Shown here piece by piece: positions 1 to 8,675 of a stretch of 64,000 bases of DNA (position 1 is its first letter; every line of letters begins with the position of its first letter). The notes beneath the pieces are model-generated. The model was not told the DNA's origin, searched no databases, and was given only the letters and a program-made list of their open reading frames with translations. The DNA comes from Neobacillus mesonae (GTDB taxonomy: Bacteria > Bacillota > Bacilli > Paenibacillales > Paenibacillaceae). The translations under genes were made by a program, and so were the position numbers. The DNA lies in contig JAMBOW010000008.1 of NCBI GenBank assembly GCA_023715865.1, forward strand, positions 100,962 through 164,961, in the 5' to 3' direction.

Positions 1-402
1 CATATCCACCACCTTGAAGATCTGCTGGCAGATGCCAAGGTCGTTCCGGCTGTCAATCAGGTTGAATTCCACCCTCAATTGTCCCAGGAACCGCTTCGTG
101 CATTCTGTAAAGCACAGGGCATCTGGTTTGAAGGCTGGTCACCGCTCGGTAACGGCAAGCTGCTTGATAATACAACGATTAAAGTGATTGCCGATCGATA
201 CAATAAATCCGTGGCTCAGGTCATTCTGCGCTGGCACCTACAAAGCGATGCGATTACGATTCCAAAATCCATTACGCCAAGCCGAATCGAAGAGAATGCA
301 GATATCTTTGATTTCGAATTGACTGCAGAAGATATGGACACGATTAACGGCCTGAACAAAAATGAACGGACAGGCGCGGATCCTGATAACTTCAATTTCT
401 AA
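1..402 (+). CDS. Aldo/keto reductase, C-terminal part (cut by window edge)
   Basis: The reading frame is open from base 1 and ends in TAA at 402, giving the last 133 residues of an NADPH-dependent aldo/keto reductase of the 2,5-diketo-gluconate reductase group. Seen: the substrate-strand motif NQVEFHP near the left edge, then WSPLG, and the cofactor-binding block IPKSITPSRIEEN near the C terminus, where the Lys-Ser and Arg contact the NADPH 2'-phosphate in this family. The catalytic Tyr/Lys/His lie upstream of the window. A TTG inside the gene (79) is not the start because homology continues before it. Soluble cytosolic enzyme reducing aldehydes or ketones; substrate unknown. A terminator follows at 470-500. 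Confidence 0.93.
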   Translation, partial: HIHHLEDLLADAKVVPAVNQVEFHPQLSQEPLRAFCKAQGIWFEGWSPLGNGKLLDNTTIKVIADRYNKSVAQVILRWHLQSDAITIPKSITPSRIEENADIFDFELTAEDMDTINGLNKNERTGADPDNFNF

Positions 403-469
403 TTAAAGAATAATCAAACAGTTTGTATCGCGAAGGCGTACGAGCTCGCACATGATGTAAACAGTACAG

Positions 470-506
470 GAAAGGTGATTCTATTGATGAATCGCCTTTC
501 TTTGCT
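470..506 (+). terminator. Rho-independent terminator after aldo/keto reductase
   Basis: Twelve-base arms GAAAGGTGATTC (470-481) and GAATCGCCTTTC (489-500) pair with one G-U, with a 7-base loop, followed by TTTGCTTT. Confidence 0.8.
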
Positions 507-539
507 TTATGACTTTAATCGAGAAGTGGAGGTAATGAG

Positions 540-1151
540 ATGAACCATCTGATTATTTATGCTCATCCTGTTCAAGACAGCTTTAATCATCAAATCAGCC
601 AAACCGTGCAAAAGACACTGGAGAAGTTAGGACACAATGTGCTGCTGCGTGATTTATATGCATTAGATTTTGATCCCGTATTAAGTGAACAAGAAATGAG
701 AGACTGCTATGCGGGGCAAAATCCGAAGGAAGACGTGCTGAAGGAGCAGCAATATGTAACAAATGCAGATACCTTAATCTTCATCTACCCAATATGGTGG
801 GCAGGCATGCCCGCTATAATGAAAGGTTATATCGACCGTGTCCTCTCTTACGGCTATGCTTATGCTTACAGCGAGAACGGAGATATCGTCCGTATGCTTC
901 AAGACAAGCACAGCTTACTTATTAACACCCATGGTTCATCCAAAGCCCACTACGACAGGATTGGAATGACAGATGGTTTGAAAGTAACGGCAGGAGCAGG
1001 CATATTGGAATTTGTGGGCACACAGCCCAGAGGTCATTTATTGTTCGGAGATATGGACGCCGCTGAGGATAAACAAAAAGCCTTGATTCTAGAGCAGCTC
1101 GAAGACGAGATTACGTCCCTGTTTGCTAGAGGAAAAAATACTTCCGCTTGA
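540..1151 (+). CDS. NAD(P)H oxidoreductase, flavodoxin-2 family (YwrO/KefF-like)
   Basis: A 203-residue soluble flavoprotein of the NAD(P)H dehydrogenase (quinone) family, which uses FMN or FAD for two-electron reduction of quinones and other acceptors. Seen: N-terminal LIIYAHPVQDSFN flavin-phosphate loop and the family signature FIYPIWWAGMPAIMKGYIDRV around residues 80-100, split here only by the usual conserved Trp-Trp and Pro. Length is normal for the family. ATG start at 540 is preceded by a good GGAGGT. Its 3' end overlaps the 3' end of the convergent mobA by 26 bases. The physiological substrate cannot be told from sequence. Confidence 0.88.
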   Translation: MNHLIIYAHPVQDSFNHQISQTVQKTLEKLGHNVLLRDLYALDFDPVLSEQEMRDCYAGQNPKEDVLKEQQYVTNADTLIFIYPIWWAGMPAIMKGYIDRVLSYGYAYAYSENGDIVRMLQDKHSLLINTHGSSKAHYDRIGMTDGLKVTAGAGILEFVGTQPRGHLLFGDMDAAEDKQKALILEQLEDEITSLFARGKNTSA

Positions 1152-1761
1152 TTCGCTCATAATCGTCTCTATGATTCATGTTTGTAAACATCTCCGTTAT
1201 GTCTGCTTCAATTAACCCGGAGCTTGTTGAAAGCTGTTCTGCAGTAACATATTGAACCTCAATATGTTCGAGAAAACCCATCACCTTTCTCTTGCCTGCC
1301 TCCAGCTGCTGCTGCAGCACATGCGTTACGCTGCTATGGTACATGGCTATTAAAGGATGAATCTGCCCTTGGATAACAGGTACAAGCGCCTGTATGCCTG
1401 TTGCCTCCTGCTGCTCCGTAAGTTTGATCAGCGCTGTAAACAGCGGTGCACGAACGAGCGGGGTGTCGCAGGGGACGATCAGGCTCCATCCGTCAGAATG
1501 GGCTGCCATGCTTGCCAGTCCTGCATGCAATCCAGCCAGCGGACCGCTTCCCGGGTATTGATCTATAGCTTGAATGTGACCAAGCTCTGCAAACGCCTCT
1601 CTCTGGCCTGCTCCAACCGCAATACTCACGCGCTCTACCGCTGTGGTCATCTCAGATGCAATAATCTGGATGACATTCCTGCTTCCGAGCGGCAGCAGCG
1701 CCTTGTCTGCTCCCATTCGTCTTGAAATCCCGCCTGCTAATATAATTCCCGAAACTTGCAT
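1126..1761 (-). CDS. mobA: Molybdenum cofactor guanylyltransferase MobA
   Basis: Transfers GMP from GTP to molybdopterin to make the guanine dinucleotide form of Moco needed by DMSO-reductase-family enzymes. Seen: N-terminal nucleotide-binding signature LAGGISRRMGADKALLPLG directly after the start, and the later VPCDTPLVR metal-binding Asp motif typical of this NTP-transferase fold. About 211 residues, normal for the family. I choose ATG at 1761 because the signature normally begins within about 10 residues; a GTG at 1770 in frame is an alternative. Other mo- genes are absent nearby, but a bis-MGD enzyme lies at 13.6-15.7 kb. Tail-to-tail 26-base overlap with the preceding gene. Confidence 0.92.
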   Translation of the reverse strand: MQVSGIILAGGISRRMGADKALLPLGSRNVIQIIASEMTTAVERVSIAVGAGQREAFAELGHIQAIDQYPGSGPLAGLHAGLASMAAHSDGWSLIVPCDTPLVRAPLFTALIKLTEQQEATGIQALVPVIQGQIHPLIAMYHSSVTHVLQQQLEAGKRKVMGFLEHIEVQYVTAEQLSTSSGLIEADITEMFTNMNHRDDYERIKRKYFFL

Positions 1762-1916
1762 ACTGTTCACCCGCCCCTAAGAAATAATGCTGCCGTAAAA
1801 ACAAAAAGGATTGTATCCCCTTACAGGTACGTGCTAAAGTGGAAGAAAAACGTCTTTGTTGCTAAACAATACAGCAGGATCATTTCAAAGATCCAACTGA
1901 AAGGAATGGCATCCCT

Positions 1917-3116
1917 TTGCATACCCCCTCATTATCGCAGCTGAAGCTGTATAATTTCTTCGTGTATGGCGCTGTTGCCGTATTCACCAGTTTTTTTCAA
2001 ATTTATCTTCAAAATATTGGATTAACTAAAATTCAAATCGGTACACTTATGGCGATCGGCCCTTTCGTATCGCTGTTTGCAAACCCCTTCTGGGGATATA
2101 TGAGCGACCGCTCGCAGAATATCCGTAAAACGGTTCTTTTCATGTTAACAGGTACACTATTATTCGTACAGGCTGTTTTTCTTGCTCCGACCTATAGTCT
2201 GATTTTTGCGGCGATGATCTTCTTCTACTTCTTCCAAAGTCCCTTATTTGCCCAAACCAACAGTATGATTCTGGTTTACATTGATGGAACAGGACACAAG
2301 TTCGGGTCATTCCGGTTATGGGGATCGCTCGGCTGGGCTTTAACCGCCATTGCAGCAGGTCCTATCATGGATCAGCTGGGAGACTCCCGTATTTCTGTGG
2401 TGTTTAGTGTGCTGCTGCTCATCGCCATCGTCTTTGCAATTCTTCTGCCCAAGCTCCAGGGTACATCTGATGCGCCGATTGTCACCATGCGGGGTTTTGG
2501 TCAAGTGGTGCTTAATCCATATTTCATGAGCTTTATTATTCTCGGCGTTCTTGTGTCTGTGCCTAATGCGATGAACAGCTCGTTCGTTTCGCTTTATATT
2601 ACTGAGCTGGGCGGAAGCAAGCAAATGGTCGGTCTCGCCGTCTTTATGTCCTCTATCCTAGAGGTTGCCGTATTTCTGCTGTTTGATCGGTTCCTTAAGC
2701 GTAAAATGACCGTTCTGCTTGCTTGTCTGACCTTTGTAAGCATATTATTTGCCGTTCGCTGGGAGCTGATGGCGCTCGCTACCGATCCTTTGCAGATCGC
2801 GTTTATTCAGCTGCTCCATTCCGTGACCTTTGGCGGATACTTCTATGTAGGGACTCAGCTGACCATGCTGTTTATCCCAAGACCTTACCGCTCGTCTGGC
2901 CAGGCGCTCTATACGCTCTCCTGGGGCGGAGTGTCCGGTGTCATTGCCGGAATATTCGGCGGATTCATGTTCCAGAACTTCGGGGCATCCGTCATGTATC
3001 AATACGGGGTGATTATGTCCGTCATTGGCGTGATCGGGTTCGGAGTCATGTTCTATATTGTTAAAAGATATGGATATCAGCCTCCTCTCCCGGCCAATTA
3101 TAAGGTAGGAAGCTAG
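1917..3116 (+). CDS. MFS transporter, LacY-like (MFS_1-like) family
   Basis: A 399-residue membrane transporter with about 12 hydrophobic segments. The N-terminal block LKLYNFFVYGAVAVFTSFFQ, the loop WGYMSDRSQNIRKT between helices 2 and 3 and the FGSFRLWGSLGWAL block resemble the phenylpropionate/nucleoside H+ symporter group (PF12832-type). Substrate unknown. Start is TTG at 1917, preceded by AAAGGA 12 bases away; an ATG at 1906 is in another frame. Divergent from mobA across 155 bases. A strong terminator follows at 3174-3203. Confidence 0.85.
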   Translation: MHTPSLSQLKLYNFFVYGAVAVFTSFFQIYLQNIGLTKIQIGTLMAIGPFVSLFANPFWGYMSDRSQNIRKTVLFMLTGTLLFVQAVFLAPTYSLIFAAMIFFYFFQSPLFAQTNSMILVYIDGTGHKFGSFRLWGSLGWALTAIAAGPIMDQLGDSRISVVFSVLLLIAIVFAILLPKLQGTSDAPIVTMRGFGQVVLNPYFMSFIILGVLVSVPNAMNSSFVSLYITELGGSKQMVGLAVFMSSILEVAVFLLFDRFLKRKMTVLLACLTFVSILFAVRWELMALATDPLQIAFIQLLHSVTFGGYFYVGTQLTMLFIPRPYRSSGQALYTLSWGGVSGVIAGIFGGFMFQNFGASVMYQYGVIMSVIGVIGFGVMFYIVKRYGYQPPLPANYKVGS

Positions 3117-3173
3117 CAGAGCCTCCTAACAGGCTTACAGCCTGAGTTTGCACAATCAATTTAAATCCAAAAA

Positions 3174-3210
3174 AGCCGTTCCCTGATACATCAGAGAACG
3201 GCTTTACTAT
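3174..3210 (+). terminator. Terminator after MFS gene
   Basis: Arms AGCCGTTC (3174-3181) and GAACGGCT (3196-3203) around a loop that itself pairs (CTGATACATCAG), followed by TTACTATTT. Confidence 0.75.
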
Positions 3211-3270
3211 TTACCCCACTTCATCCTTCCATTTACGCTTGTGGAAAATGGATTTTGAATTGAGGTTTAC

Positions 3271-3430
3271 TTGAGGCGTTTTAGCGGAGGAAGCAGAATG
3301 TTCCCGTTGGAGCGCCAGCGTTCGCCTTTGCTATTGAATTTGCCCAACTGCATGTTCAATTAAATACACAAATTCAATAGCAACAGCGACCTGAGGGAAG
3401 ATCTGCTTACGGAGCGACCTTACGCCTCAA
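3271..3430. repeat. Long imperfect palindrome in the MFS/glnS intergenic space
   Basis: The 339-base gap between the two convergent 3' ends contains, beyond the MFS terminator, a 160-base imperfect inverted repeat. Outer arms TTGAGGCGT (3271-3279) and ACGCCTCAA (3422-3430) match exactly, inner arms TTGCTATTGAATTTG (3328-3342) and its exact complement (3369-3383) flank a 26-base loop, and the sequence between (AAGCAGA, TTCCC and GCGGAG/GCTCCG blocks) matches with small gaps. No coding sequence was recognised in it. It could fold into one long hairpin, act as a bidirectional terminator, or be a dispersed REP/MITE-like element. No second copy was noticed in this window. Confidence 0.6.
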
Positions 3431-3455
3431 TCACTGTCATTTCAACTTCTCCATT

Positions 3456-5159
3456 TTACGCCTTCGGCAAATGGAAGGAGCTCTTCAATGATACGACCCG
3501 ATTAAACACAGGTTTGCCCGGCTCCGAATATTTAGAATCCACATTAAAATAGCCATGACGGAAGAATTGGAACTTGTCCTGCGGCGCAGCATCCTTCATG
3601 TTCGGCTCCACAAAGCCGTGAACGATGGTGAGCGAATTCGGGTTCAGCTCATCAAGGAATGATTTAGAAGCTGCTTCACCGGCTTCTTTTTCTTCCTCAA
3701 CCTCGGTATCGCCTTCCGGCTCTTCCTTGTTAATCAGCGGCTCGATTAGACGGAACTCTGCAGGAATCGCCTGACTTGCTTCCACCCAATGAATAGTCCC
3801 TTTCACTTTGCGGCCAGTAAAGCCCGAGCCGCTCTTCGTTTCAGGATCATACGTACAGTGGATTTCAACGATGTTCCCCTCTTCGTCCTTGATGACATCG
3901 TTACATTTAATGAAGTATGCATGCTTCAATCGTACTTCATTGCCAGGGAACAGGCGGAAATATTTGCTTGGCGGATTTTCCATGAAATCCTCGCGCTCAA
4001 TATAAATTTCACGGGAGAATGGAATTTGGCGAGTCCCCATTTCCTCATTCTCTTGGTTGTTCTCTGCTTCCAGCATTTCGGTTTGGCCTTCAGGATAGTT
4101 CGTAATTACGACCTTGATCGGATCAAGCACCGCCATTGTACGAGGAGCCTTCAGTTTCAAGTCCTCACGGATAAAATGCTCCAGCATTTGCAGATCAACC
4201 AGGCCTTGGCTCTTGGAGATACCCGTCTCATATACAAACTCCCGAAGCGCTTCCGGCGTATAGCCTCTGCGGCGAAGTCCTGAAATGGTCGGCATCCGCG
4301 GATCATCCCAGCCATCTACATGGCCTTCGTCCACGAGCAGCTTCAGCTTCCGTTTGCTGGTTACCGTCTGCGCCAGATTCAGCCGTCCGAATTCATATTG
4401 ACGCGGCTCAGCAGAAAGCTCACAATGCTCAATAACCCAATCATAGAACGGGCGTTGATCCTCAAACTCCAAGGAGCATAGGGAGTGAGTAACATGCTCG
4501 ATTGCGTCCTCCACCGGATGGGCGAAGGTATACATCGGATAAATGCACCATTTATCTCCTGTATTATGATGAGTGACATGTGCAATTCGATAAATAACAG
4601 GGTCACGCAGATTAATGTTTGGTGAAGCCATGTCAATCTTGGCACGCAGCACGCGCTCGCCGTCCTTGAATTCTCCGTTCCGCATCCGGGTGAACAGATC
4701 CAGATTCTCCTCAATGCTGCGATCACGGTAAGGACTGTTTTTGCCTGGTTCCGTTAACGTACCGCGCAGCTCGCGAATCTGATCAGGGCTCAGATCATCA
4801 ACGTAAGCCAATCCCTTCTTAATCAAGATCACCGCACGATTGTACATTTCTTCAAAATAATCCGATGCAAAACGCTTTTCCTTCCATTCAAAGCCGAGCC
4901 ATTTCACATCTTCCTGAATGGACTTCACATATTCCTCGTCTTCCTTTGCCGGATTCGTATCATCGAAGCGTAAGTTGGTGCTGCCTCCGAACTCCTCGGC
5001 CAGGGAGAAGTTGATCCAAATCGCCTTGGCATGTCCGATATGTAAATAGCCGTTAGGCTCCGGCGGGAACCGTGTGACCACTTCCTTCACTTTTCCTGTT
5101 CGAAGATCTTCGGAGATCACGTTCTTTATAAAATTGGAGGGTGTTAAAGGCTTCTCCAC
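3456..5159 (-). CDS. glnS: Glutaminyl-tRNA synthetase
   Basis: Class I aminoacyl-tRNA synthetase charging tRNA-Gln directly with glutamine. Seen: PPEPNGYLHIGHAKA (HIGH motif) near the N terminus, and the second catalytic signature as TSKRKL followed by GWDDPRMPTISGLRRRGY, characteristic of GlnRS rather than GluRS. The C-terminal beta-barrel anticodon-binding region carries a short Glu-rich insertion. I choose GTG at 5159 (567 residues) because AAAGG at 5173-5169 sits 9 bases upstream; an in-frame TTG at 5168 abuts that ribosome site and is unlikely. Most Firmicutes lack GlnRS and use GatCAB transamidation, so the gene is probably an ancestral acquisition in this lineage (inference). Confidence 0.95.
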   Translation of the reverse strand: MEKPLTPSNFIKNVISEDLRTGKVKEVVTRFPPEPNGYLHIGHAKAIWINFSLAEEFGGSTNLRFDDTNPAKEDEEYVKSIQEDVKWLGFEWKEKRFASDYFEEMYNRAVILIKKGLAYVDDLSPDQIRELRGTLTEPGKNSPYRDRSIEENLDLFTRMRNGEFKDGERVLRAKIDMASPNINLRDPVIYRIAHVTHHNTGDKWCIYPMYTFAHPVEDAIEHVTHSLCSLEFEDQRPFYDWVIEHCELSAEPRQYEFGRLNLAQTVTSKRKLKLLVDEGHVDGWDDPRMPTISGLRRRGYTPEALREFVYETGISKSQGLVDLQMLEHFIREDLKLKAPRTMAVLDPIKVVITNYPEGQTEMLEAENNQENEEMGTRQIPFSREIYIEREDFMENPPSKYFRLFPGNEVRLKHAYFIKCNDVIKDEEGNIVEIHCTYDPETKSGSGFTGRKVKGTIHWVEASQAIPAEFRLIEPLINKEEPEGDTEVEEEKEAGEAASKSFLDELNPNSLTIVHGFVEPNMKDAAPQDKFQFFRHGYFNVDSKYSEPGKPVFNRVVSLKSSFHLPKA

Positions 5160-5307
5160 AATTATCAACCTTTCTCTCTTGTATTGATGTCTAAACCAGC
5201 TTCACTGATTCATTTATCTATTTAATATACCTTTAACTCCAGCGCTCCGCAATGATTCGGCGTGAATAGAAAGCAGAGGCTGAAGAGGTTTTTTTATTCA
5301 ACGAGGC

Positions 5308-5589
5308 TCATACCCCTCTTCGTTTTTCTCTCCATTTAAAAATAAGGAACTTGATAAAGTATAGGTCCAACCAGAGGACCAGAAATAATAACAGATAGCC
5401 CGAGGCAAAAATGAGCCAGGACAGCATACTGCTGAGCATACCATTCGGAGCATAAAGACTTGCGACAATCATCGGCATTACAACGAATTCGAACAAATTC
5501 CCATCCATTAGGATCAGCATAACCAATGTAGCCGCTATACTAATCATCGACAGCAAGAGCAAAACCTTTGAATACGAGCGTTTTGGCAT
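5308..5589 (-). CDS. Small membrane protein of unknown function
   Basis: A 93-residue protein with three hydrophobic stretches (about residues 8-26, 34-46 and 55-82) and a basic C terminus (KWREKRRG), so probably an inner-membrane protein with its tail in the cytosol. AAAGGA lies 14 bases before ATG at 5589. I do not recognise a family. It is transcribed divergently from the DUF2164 gene. Confidence 0.6.
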   Translation of the reverse strand: MPKRSYSKVLLLLSMISIAATLVMLILMDGNLFEFVVMPMIVASLYAPNGMLSSMLSWLIFASGYLLLFLVLWLDLYFIKFLIFKWREKRRGV

Positions 5590-5687
5590 CTGCTAACACA
5601 ATCCTTTCTTTTCGTAAATGTCATTTTGACGGTTCGCCTAATATAAGGTAGCATGAAGGAAAATAAGGTGTAAAAGGAGTATATTTG

Positions 5688-5942
5688 ATGAAGGCTGCAA
5701 AATTGCCAAAAGAACAAAAAGAGCAGATGATTCGTCTGATTCAGCAGCACTTTGAAGAGGAGCGGGGAGAAACTATCGGTGAACTGGCCGCAGACAGCAT
5801 GCTGGATTTTTTCCTGACGTCTCTTTCCCCTTACATATATAATCAGGCGCTGAGTGACTGCCGCACCCTCGTGAATCAGCGAATGATATCCATGGAAGAC
5901 GATATTTATGCCTTGGAGAAAAAAATGCCGTTATCTCGGTAA
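5688..5942 (+). CDS. DUF2164 family protein
   Basis: An 84-residue soluble protein matching the DUF2164 pattern: LPKEQKEQMIRLIQQHFEEE, then ETIGELAADSMLDFFL and SPYIYNQALSDC, all visible. Function is unknown. ATG at 5688 is preceded by AAGGAG ten bases upstream; a TTG one codon earlier is less likely. The following acetyltransferase begins 36 bases later on the same strand and is probably cotranscribed. Confidence 0.8.
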   Translation: MKAAKLPKEQKEQMIRLIQQHFEEERGETIGELAADSMLDFFLTSLSPYIYNQALSDCRTLVNQRMISMEDDIYALEKKMPLSR

Positions 5943-5978
5943 TATCGCTAGAATCTACTGAAGAAAGAAGGTTTGATG

Positions 5979-6527
5979 ATGTTTGCATACAAAGTCGATG
6001 AAGATATTGCACTAAGACCCCTGTCTCTTGAGCACGCCGGAGCATTGTTCAGTCTGACGGACAAATCAAGAGATCGACTGCGTGAATGGCTCCCTTGGGT
6101 CGATCAAGTTGTAGAAGAACAGCATTCCGTTAATTTTATCAAAAATGCACTTAAACAAGGTTCGGAAAACGGCGGGTTCACAGCAGGCATCTGGGTTAAG
6201 GATGAACTGGCCGGAGTGATCGGCTTTCACGAAATCGATTGGACGAACCGGTCAGTGAGCATCGGCTACTGGCTTGGCAAAAGTCATGAAGGTCAAGGAC
6301 TCATGAGTTCAGCTTGCCGTGCGCTTGTGGATTATGCCCTTGTTGAACTGGATTTAAATAGAGTCGAAATCCGCTGCGCTACAGGAAATCATAAGAGCCG
6401 CGGTATCCCTGAACGATTAGGATTCGTGCTGGAGGGCATCGTCCGGCAGGCGGAAAGACTGCCGCAGGGATATGTTAATCATGCTGTCTATGGCATGCTG
6501 CAGAGTGAATGGAAGTTGCTGCGTTAG
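5979..6527 (+). CDS. GNAT N-acetyltransferase, RimJ/RimL-like (YdaF-type)
   Basis: About 182 residues with the GNAT fold of the ribosomal-protein-Ser/Ala acetyltransferase group. Seen: N-terminal LRPLSLEHAGALFSL, the strand GVIGFHEIDW, the acetyl-CoA loop GQGLMSSACRALVDYA with its Q-G-x-G/A pattern, and the late N-H-K-S-R-G-I-P-E-R-LGF block. It should transfer acetyl from acetyl-CoA to an amine; the substrate is unknown. Three possible starts are clustered (TTG 5973, ATG 5976, ATG 5979); 5979 has the best spacing (7 bases) to AGAAGG. A terminator follows at 6571. Confidence 0.88.
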   Translation: MFAYKVDEDIALRPLSLEHAGALFSLTDKSRDRLREWLPWVDQVVEEQHSVNFIKNALKQGSENGGFTAGIWVKDELAGVIGFHEIDWTNRSVSIGYWLGKSHEGQGLMSSACRALVDYALVELDLNRVEIRCATGNHKSRGIPERLGFVLEGIVRQAERLPQGYVNHAVYGMLQSEWKLLR

Positions 6528-6570
6528 AATAAATTTATATTACATAATGATTATACTCTAGATTTATTTA

Positions 6571-6608
6571 GGCATCTGCAGATCCTGCAGCATGCCTTTT
6601 TATTTTTT
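6571..6608 (+). terminator. Terminator after GNAT gene
   Basis: GGCATCTGCAG and CTGCAGCATGCC pair with a single bulge, followed by TTTTTATTTTTT. Confidence 0.85.
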
Positions 6609-6698
6609 AATGTAGGTTTAAGGTTCCCTTCATCCGAGCCTCATCCCAGGTTGGTAAGCTGTATATGCCGCCACATTAGGAAGGGAAGGTATGAAATA

Positions 6699-6917
6699 AT
6701 GAATAAAATTATGTCGCAATGGGTGATGTCGAGCTCACTTGCGATGACGTTAACACTCGGAATGGCACTAAACACAAGTCCCTACGGCAGCAATGCACAG
6801 TTAGCAGCGAATACGGAGAAATCACAACCCTCGGGCAAGTCCGTCTCCGTCAAAGCGGGATCAGGACGGCAGCAGAATGAACAACAGCACATACAAGAAC
6901 CGAAGACGAATACGTAA
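6699..6917 (+). CDS. Small secreted protein, unknown function
   Basis: A 72-residue protein beginning MNKIMSQWVMSSSLAMTLTL, a Sec-type signal peptide, with probable cleavage after the NAQLAA region; the mature part is about 40 hydrophilic residues rich in Gln, Ser and Lys. ATG at 6699 has GGGAAGG 11 bases before it; an earlier in-frame start would put Cys/Arg-rich sequence ahead of the signal and is unlikely. A terminator follows. No family recognised; it could be a secreted peptide or peptide precursor, but nothing specific shows this. Confidence 0.5.
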   Translation: MNKIMSQWVMSSSLAMTLTLGMALNTSPYGSNAQLAANTEKSQPSGKSVSVKAGSGRQQNEQQHIQEPKTNT

Positions 6918-6950
6918 ACTCTAAAATGAAGAACCTATAATATGAAGATG

Positions 6951-6988
6951 AAAAAGAGGCTGTCCTTATCAGGACAGCCTCATTATGT
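6951..6988. terminator. Bidirectional terminator between secreted protein and anti-sigma gene
   Basis: Perfect 10-base arms GAGGCTGTCC (6956-6965) and GGACAGCCTC (6972-6981), 6-base loop. T-rich tails exist on both strands (better on minus, TTTTTC), so it serves the two convergent genes. Confidence 0.85.
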
Positions 6989-7028
6989 TTTACATGTAAA
7001 CTAGAACTTTTTAAAAAGAGAACCTCTT

Positions 7029-8675
7029 TTATTTTCCATCAGTCAACAGGACTCGAAGCTCATCTTCAGGCTTCTCGGTACGGTACATAAAAGCATAGAT
7101 TTCGAGCTCACTCGCTCCTTCAAAATTCTCATATACATCCATGCTTTTATTTTTTCCATTACCGGCAAATTCAATAATAGAAGGCACTCCGTAGACTAAA
7201 TCCTTTCCTTGTCCATAGTAGGTTTGATTAATGCCGCCGAAGTTCTTCGTATCACTGCTTTCGGATTCAATGTATAGATTGTTATCCTTCAAATAGTAGG
7301 TCCAGGTGACCGGATAACCTTCATAATCCTGTGTAAAGCATTGCTTCTCTTCAGAAATTCCGGATATTAGTACTGGCTCTTGGCTTCCTTTATGCTCATC
7401 GATCCGATGATCTGCGATCAAAGTGATTGGACTTGTTCCAATTGAAGACAATGGGATGTCAGGAGTTAATTCGAACCGGAGCTCTGATTTATATTTATTC
7501 TCCTGATAAGCATCGTAGCCCTCAAGCAGCTTCCCTCCTACTTCAAGATGATAGTTCAGGTAAGGAATCCTCGTGTACTTTTCTTCATGCTGCAGTACAA
7601 CACGTATCTGTGTCGGTGTTACGATCATTTCTGTAATTTGGCTGCCTCCTGGTATTTCGTCAATCGGGATCGCCAGCTTTTCCTTGACTGTCCCGCTCTC
7701 CATTTGTTTTTTAGATAAAGAGAGACCCAGGTTCCAATCTCCTTCAATATGCTCCGCCTCGCGATCATATGCAAGTCTGAACTCGCTAGCTTCCTCGTTA
7801 AGGTCTGCCGTTGCAAAGATCTGCTGTGTCGTGTATTCCTCATTCAGACCTGGCGTGCCGAACACAGATGGCTCGGCCACTTCAATAGTTTCCCCTTTTG
7901 CATTCAATACCTCCAAGCGATACCAAGACCAGTCTTTATCGGATGGGTCAGTAAGGGAGATAGATGATTTCAACATGGTCTTATCTTCTGATTGCTGGAA
8001 CGATTCAATACGAATGGAATCAATACCATCCTTCTCTACCGAGAAAGTCTGTCCTTCCGATTTCGCCGGATCCAGAGCAACTGAATAAGATGCGTCCTCT
8101 GTAAATCTTATATTCTTCAGCTCAAAGCTTATGTCAGCATTCTGTGCATCCATAACCCAATCCGATTCAAAATACCCTTGATACTGTCCAAGCTCTTCAT
8201 TCCATTGCTGAACGTAATGTCCTTCAATGGTCTTTCCCTGGCTGTCGAGTAAACCTATCGATTCATAATAAATATTTTGGCTGCCCCTATCTCCCGGATC
8301 AAGGCTGTACAGAAGGACCGTGCGGTTCTCATCCGTAAAAGCGGTATGTACCGTCAAGGTTATCCCGTTCTTTGTAACTGACTTCTCAATGCTTTGGCCG
8401 AGCCCCTGTTCAAGCGCAGTCTGAATCCCTGCTCTAGTAGATAGAACATCCGTCCAATCGTAGGAGATAGCCGCATAGACAGGCGCGGCTGCCAGCGCCA
8501 CGGCAATACTGATTGCAGCTGCTGTTTTTTGTCTTCTCTTTCTTAAGACAGCCGCTTTATTCTTCTTATCCCTCAGCTCGCCCTTTTGTATACTCTCAAA
8601 CATCTGATCAAAATCGGGGTAAGGCATGGATGAGTGCTGAAGCTGTTCCTTTAGTTTGTTTTCAGTAGATTCCAA
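7029..8675 (-). CDS. DUF4179-domain transmembrane anti-sigma factor
   Basis: A 548-residue single-pass membrane protein. Seen: a cytoplasmic N-terminal segment of about 48 residues, a basic stop sequence (RKRRQK), one transmembrane helix (about 51-68), the DUF4179 signature YDWTDVLSTRAGIQTALEQG just outside the membrane, and a long extracytoplasmic region of beta-rich repeats like DUF5643. Its TTG start at 8675 has AAGGAG nine bases upstream and overlaps the sigma gene by 14 bases, so the two are translated together. Proteins of this arrangement hold the cognate ECF sigma factor at the membrane until an envelope signal releases it (family knowledge); the signal is unknown. Confidence 0.85.
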   Translation of the reverse strand: MESTENKLKEQLQHSSMPYPDFDQMFESIQKGELRDKKNKAAVLRKRRQKTAAAISIAVALAAAPVYAAISYDWTDVLSTRAGIQTALEQGLGQSIEKSVTKNGITLTVHTAFTDENRTVLLYSLDPGDRGSQNIYYESIGLLDSQGKTIEGHYVQQWNEELGQYQGYFESDWVMDAQNADISFELKNIRFTEDASYSVALDPAKSEGQTFSVEKDGIDSIRIESFQQSEDKTMLKSSISLTDPSDKDWSWYRLEVLNAKGETIEVAEPSVFGTPGLNEEYTTQQIFATADLNEEASEFRLAYDREAEHIEGDWNLGLSLSKKQMESGTVKEKLAIPIDEIPGGSQITEMIVTPTQIRVVLQHEEKYTRIPYLNYHLEVGGKLLEGYDAYQENKYKSELRFELTPDIPLSSIGTSPITLIADHRIDEHKGSQEPVLISGISEEKQCFTQDYEGYPVTWTYYLKDNNLYIESESSDTKNFGGINQTYYGQGKDLVYGVPSIIEFAGNGKNKSMDVYENFEGASELEIYAFMYRTEKPEDELRVLLTDGK

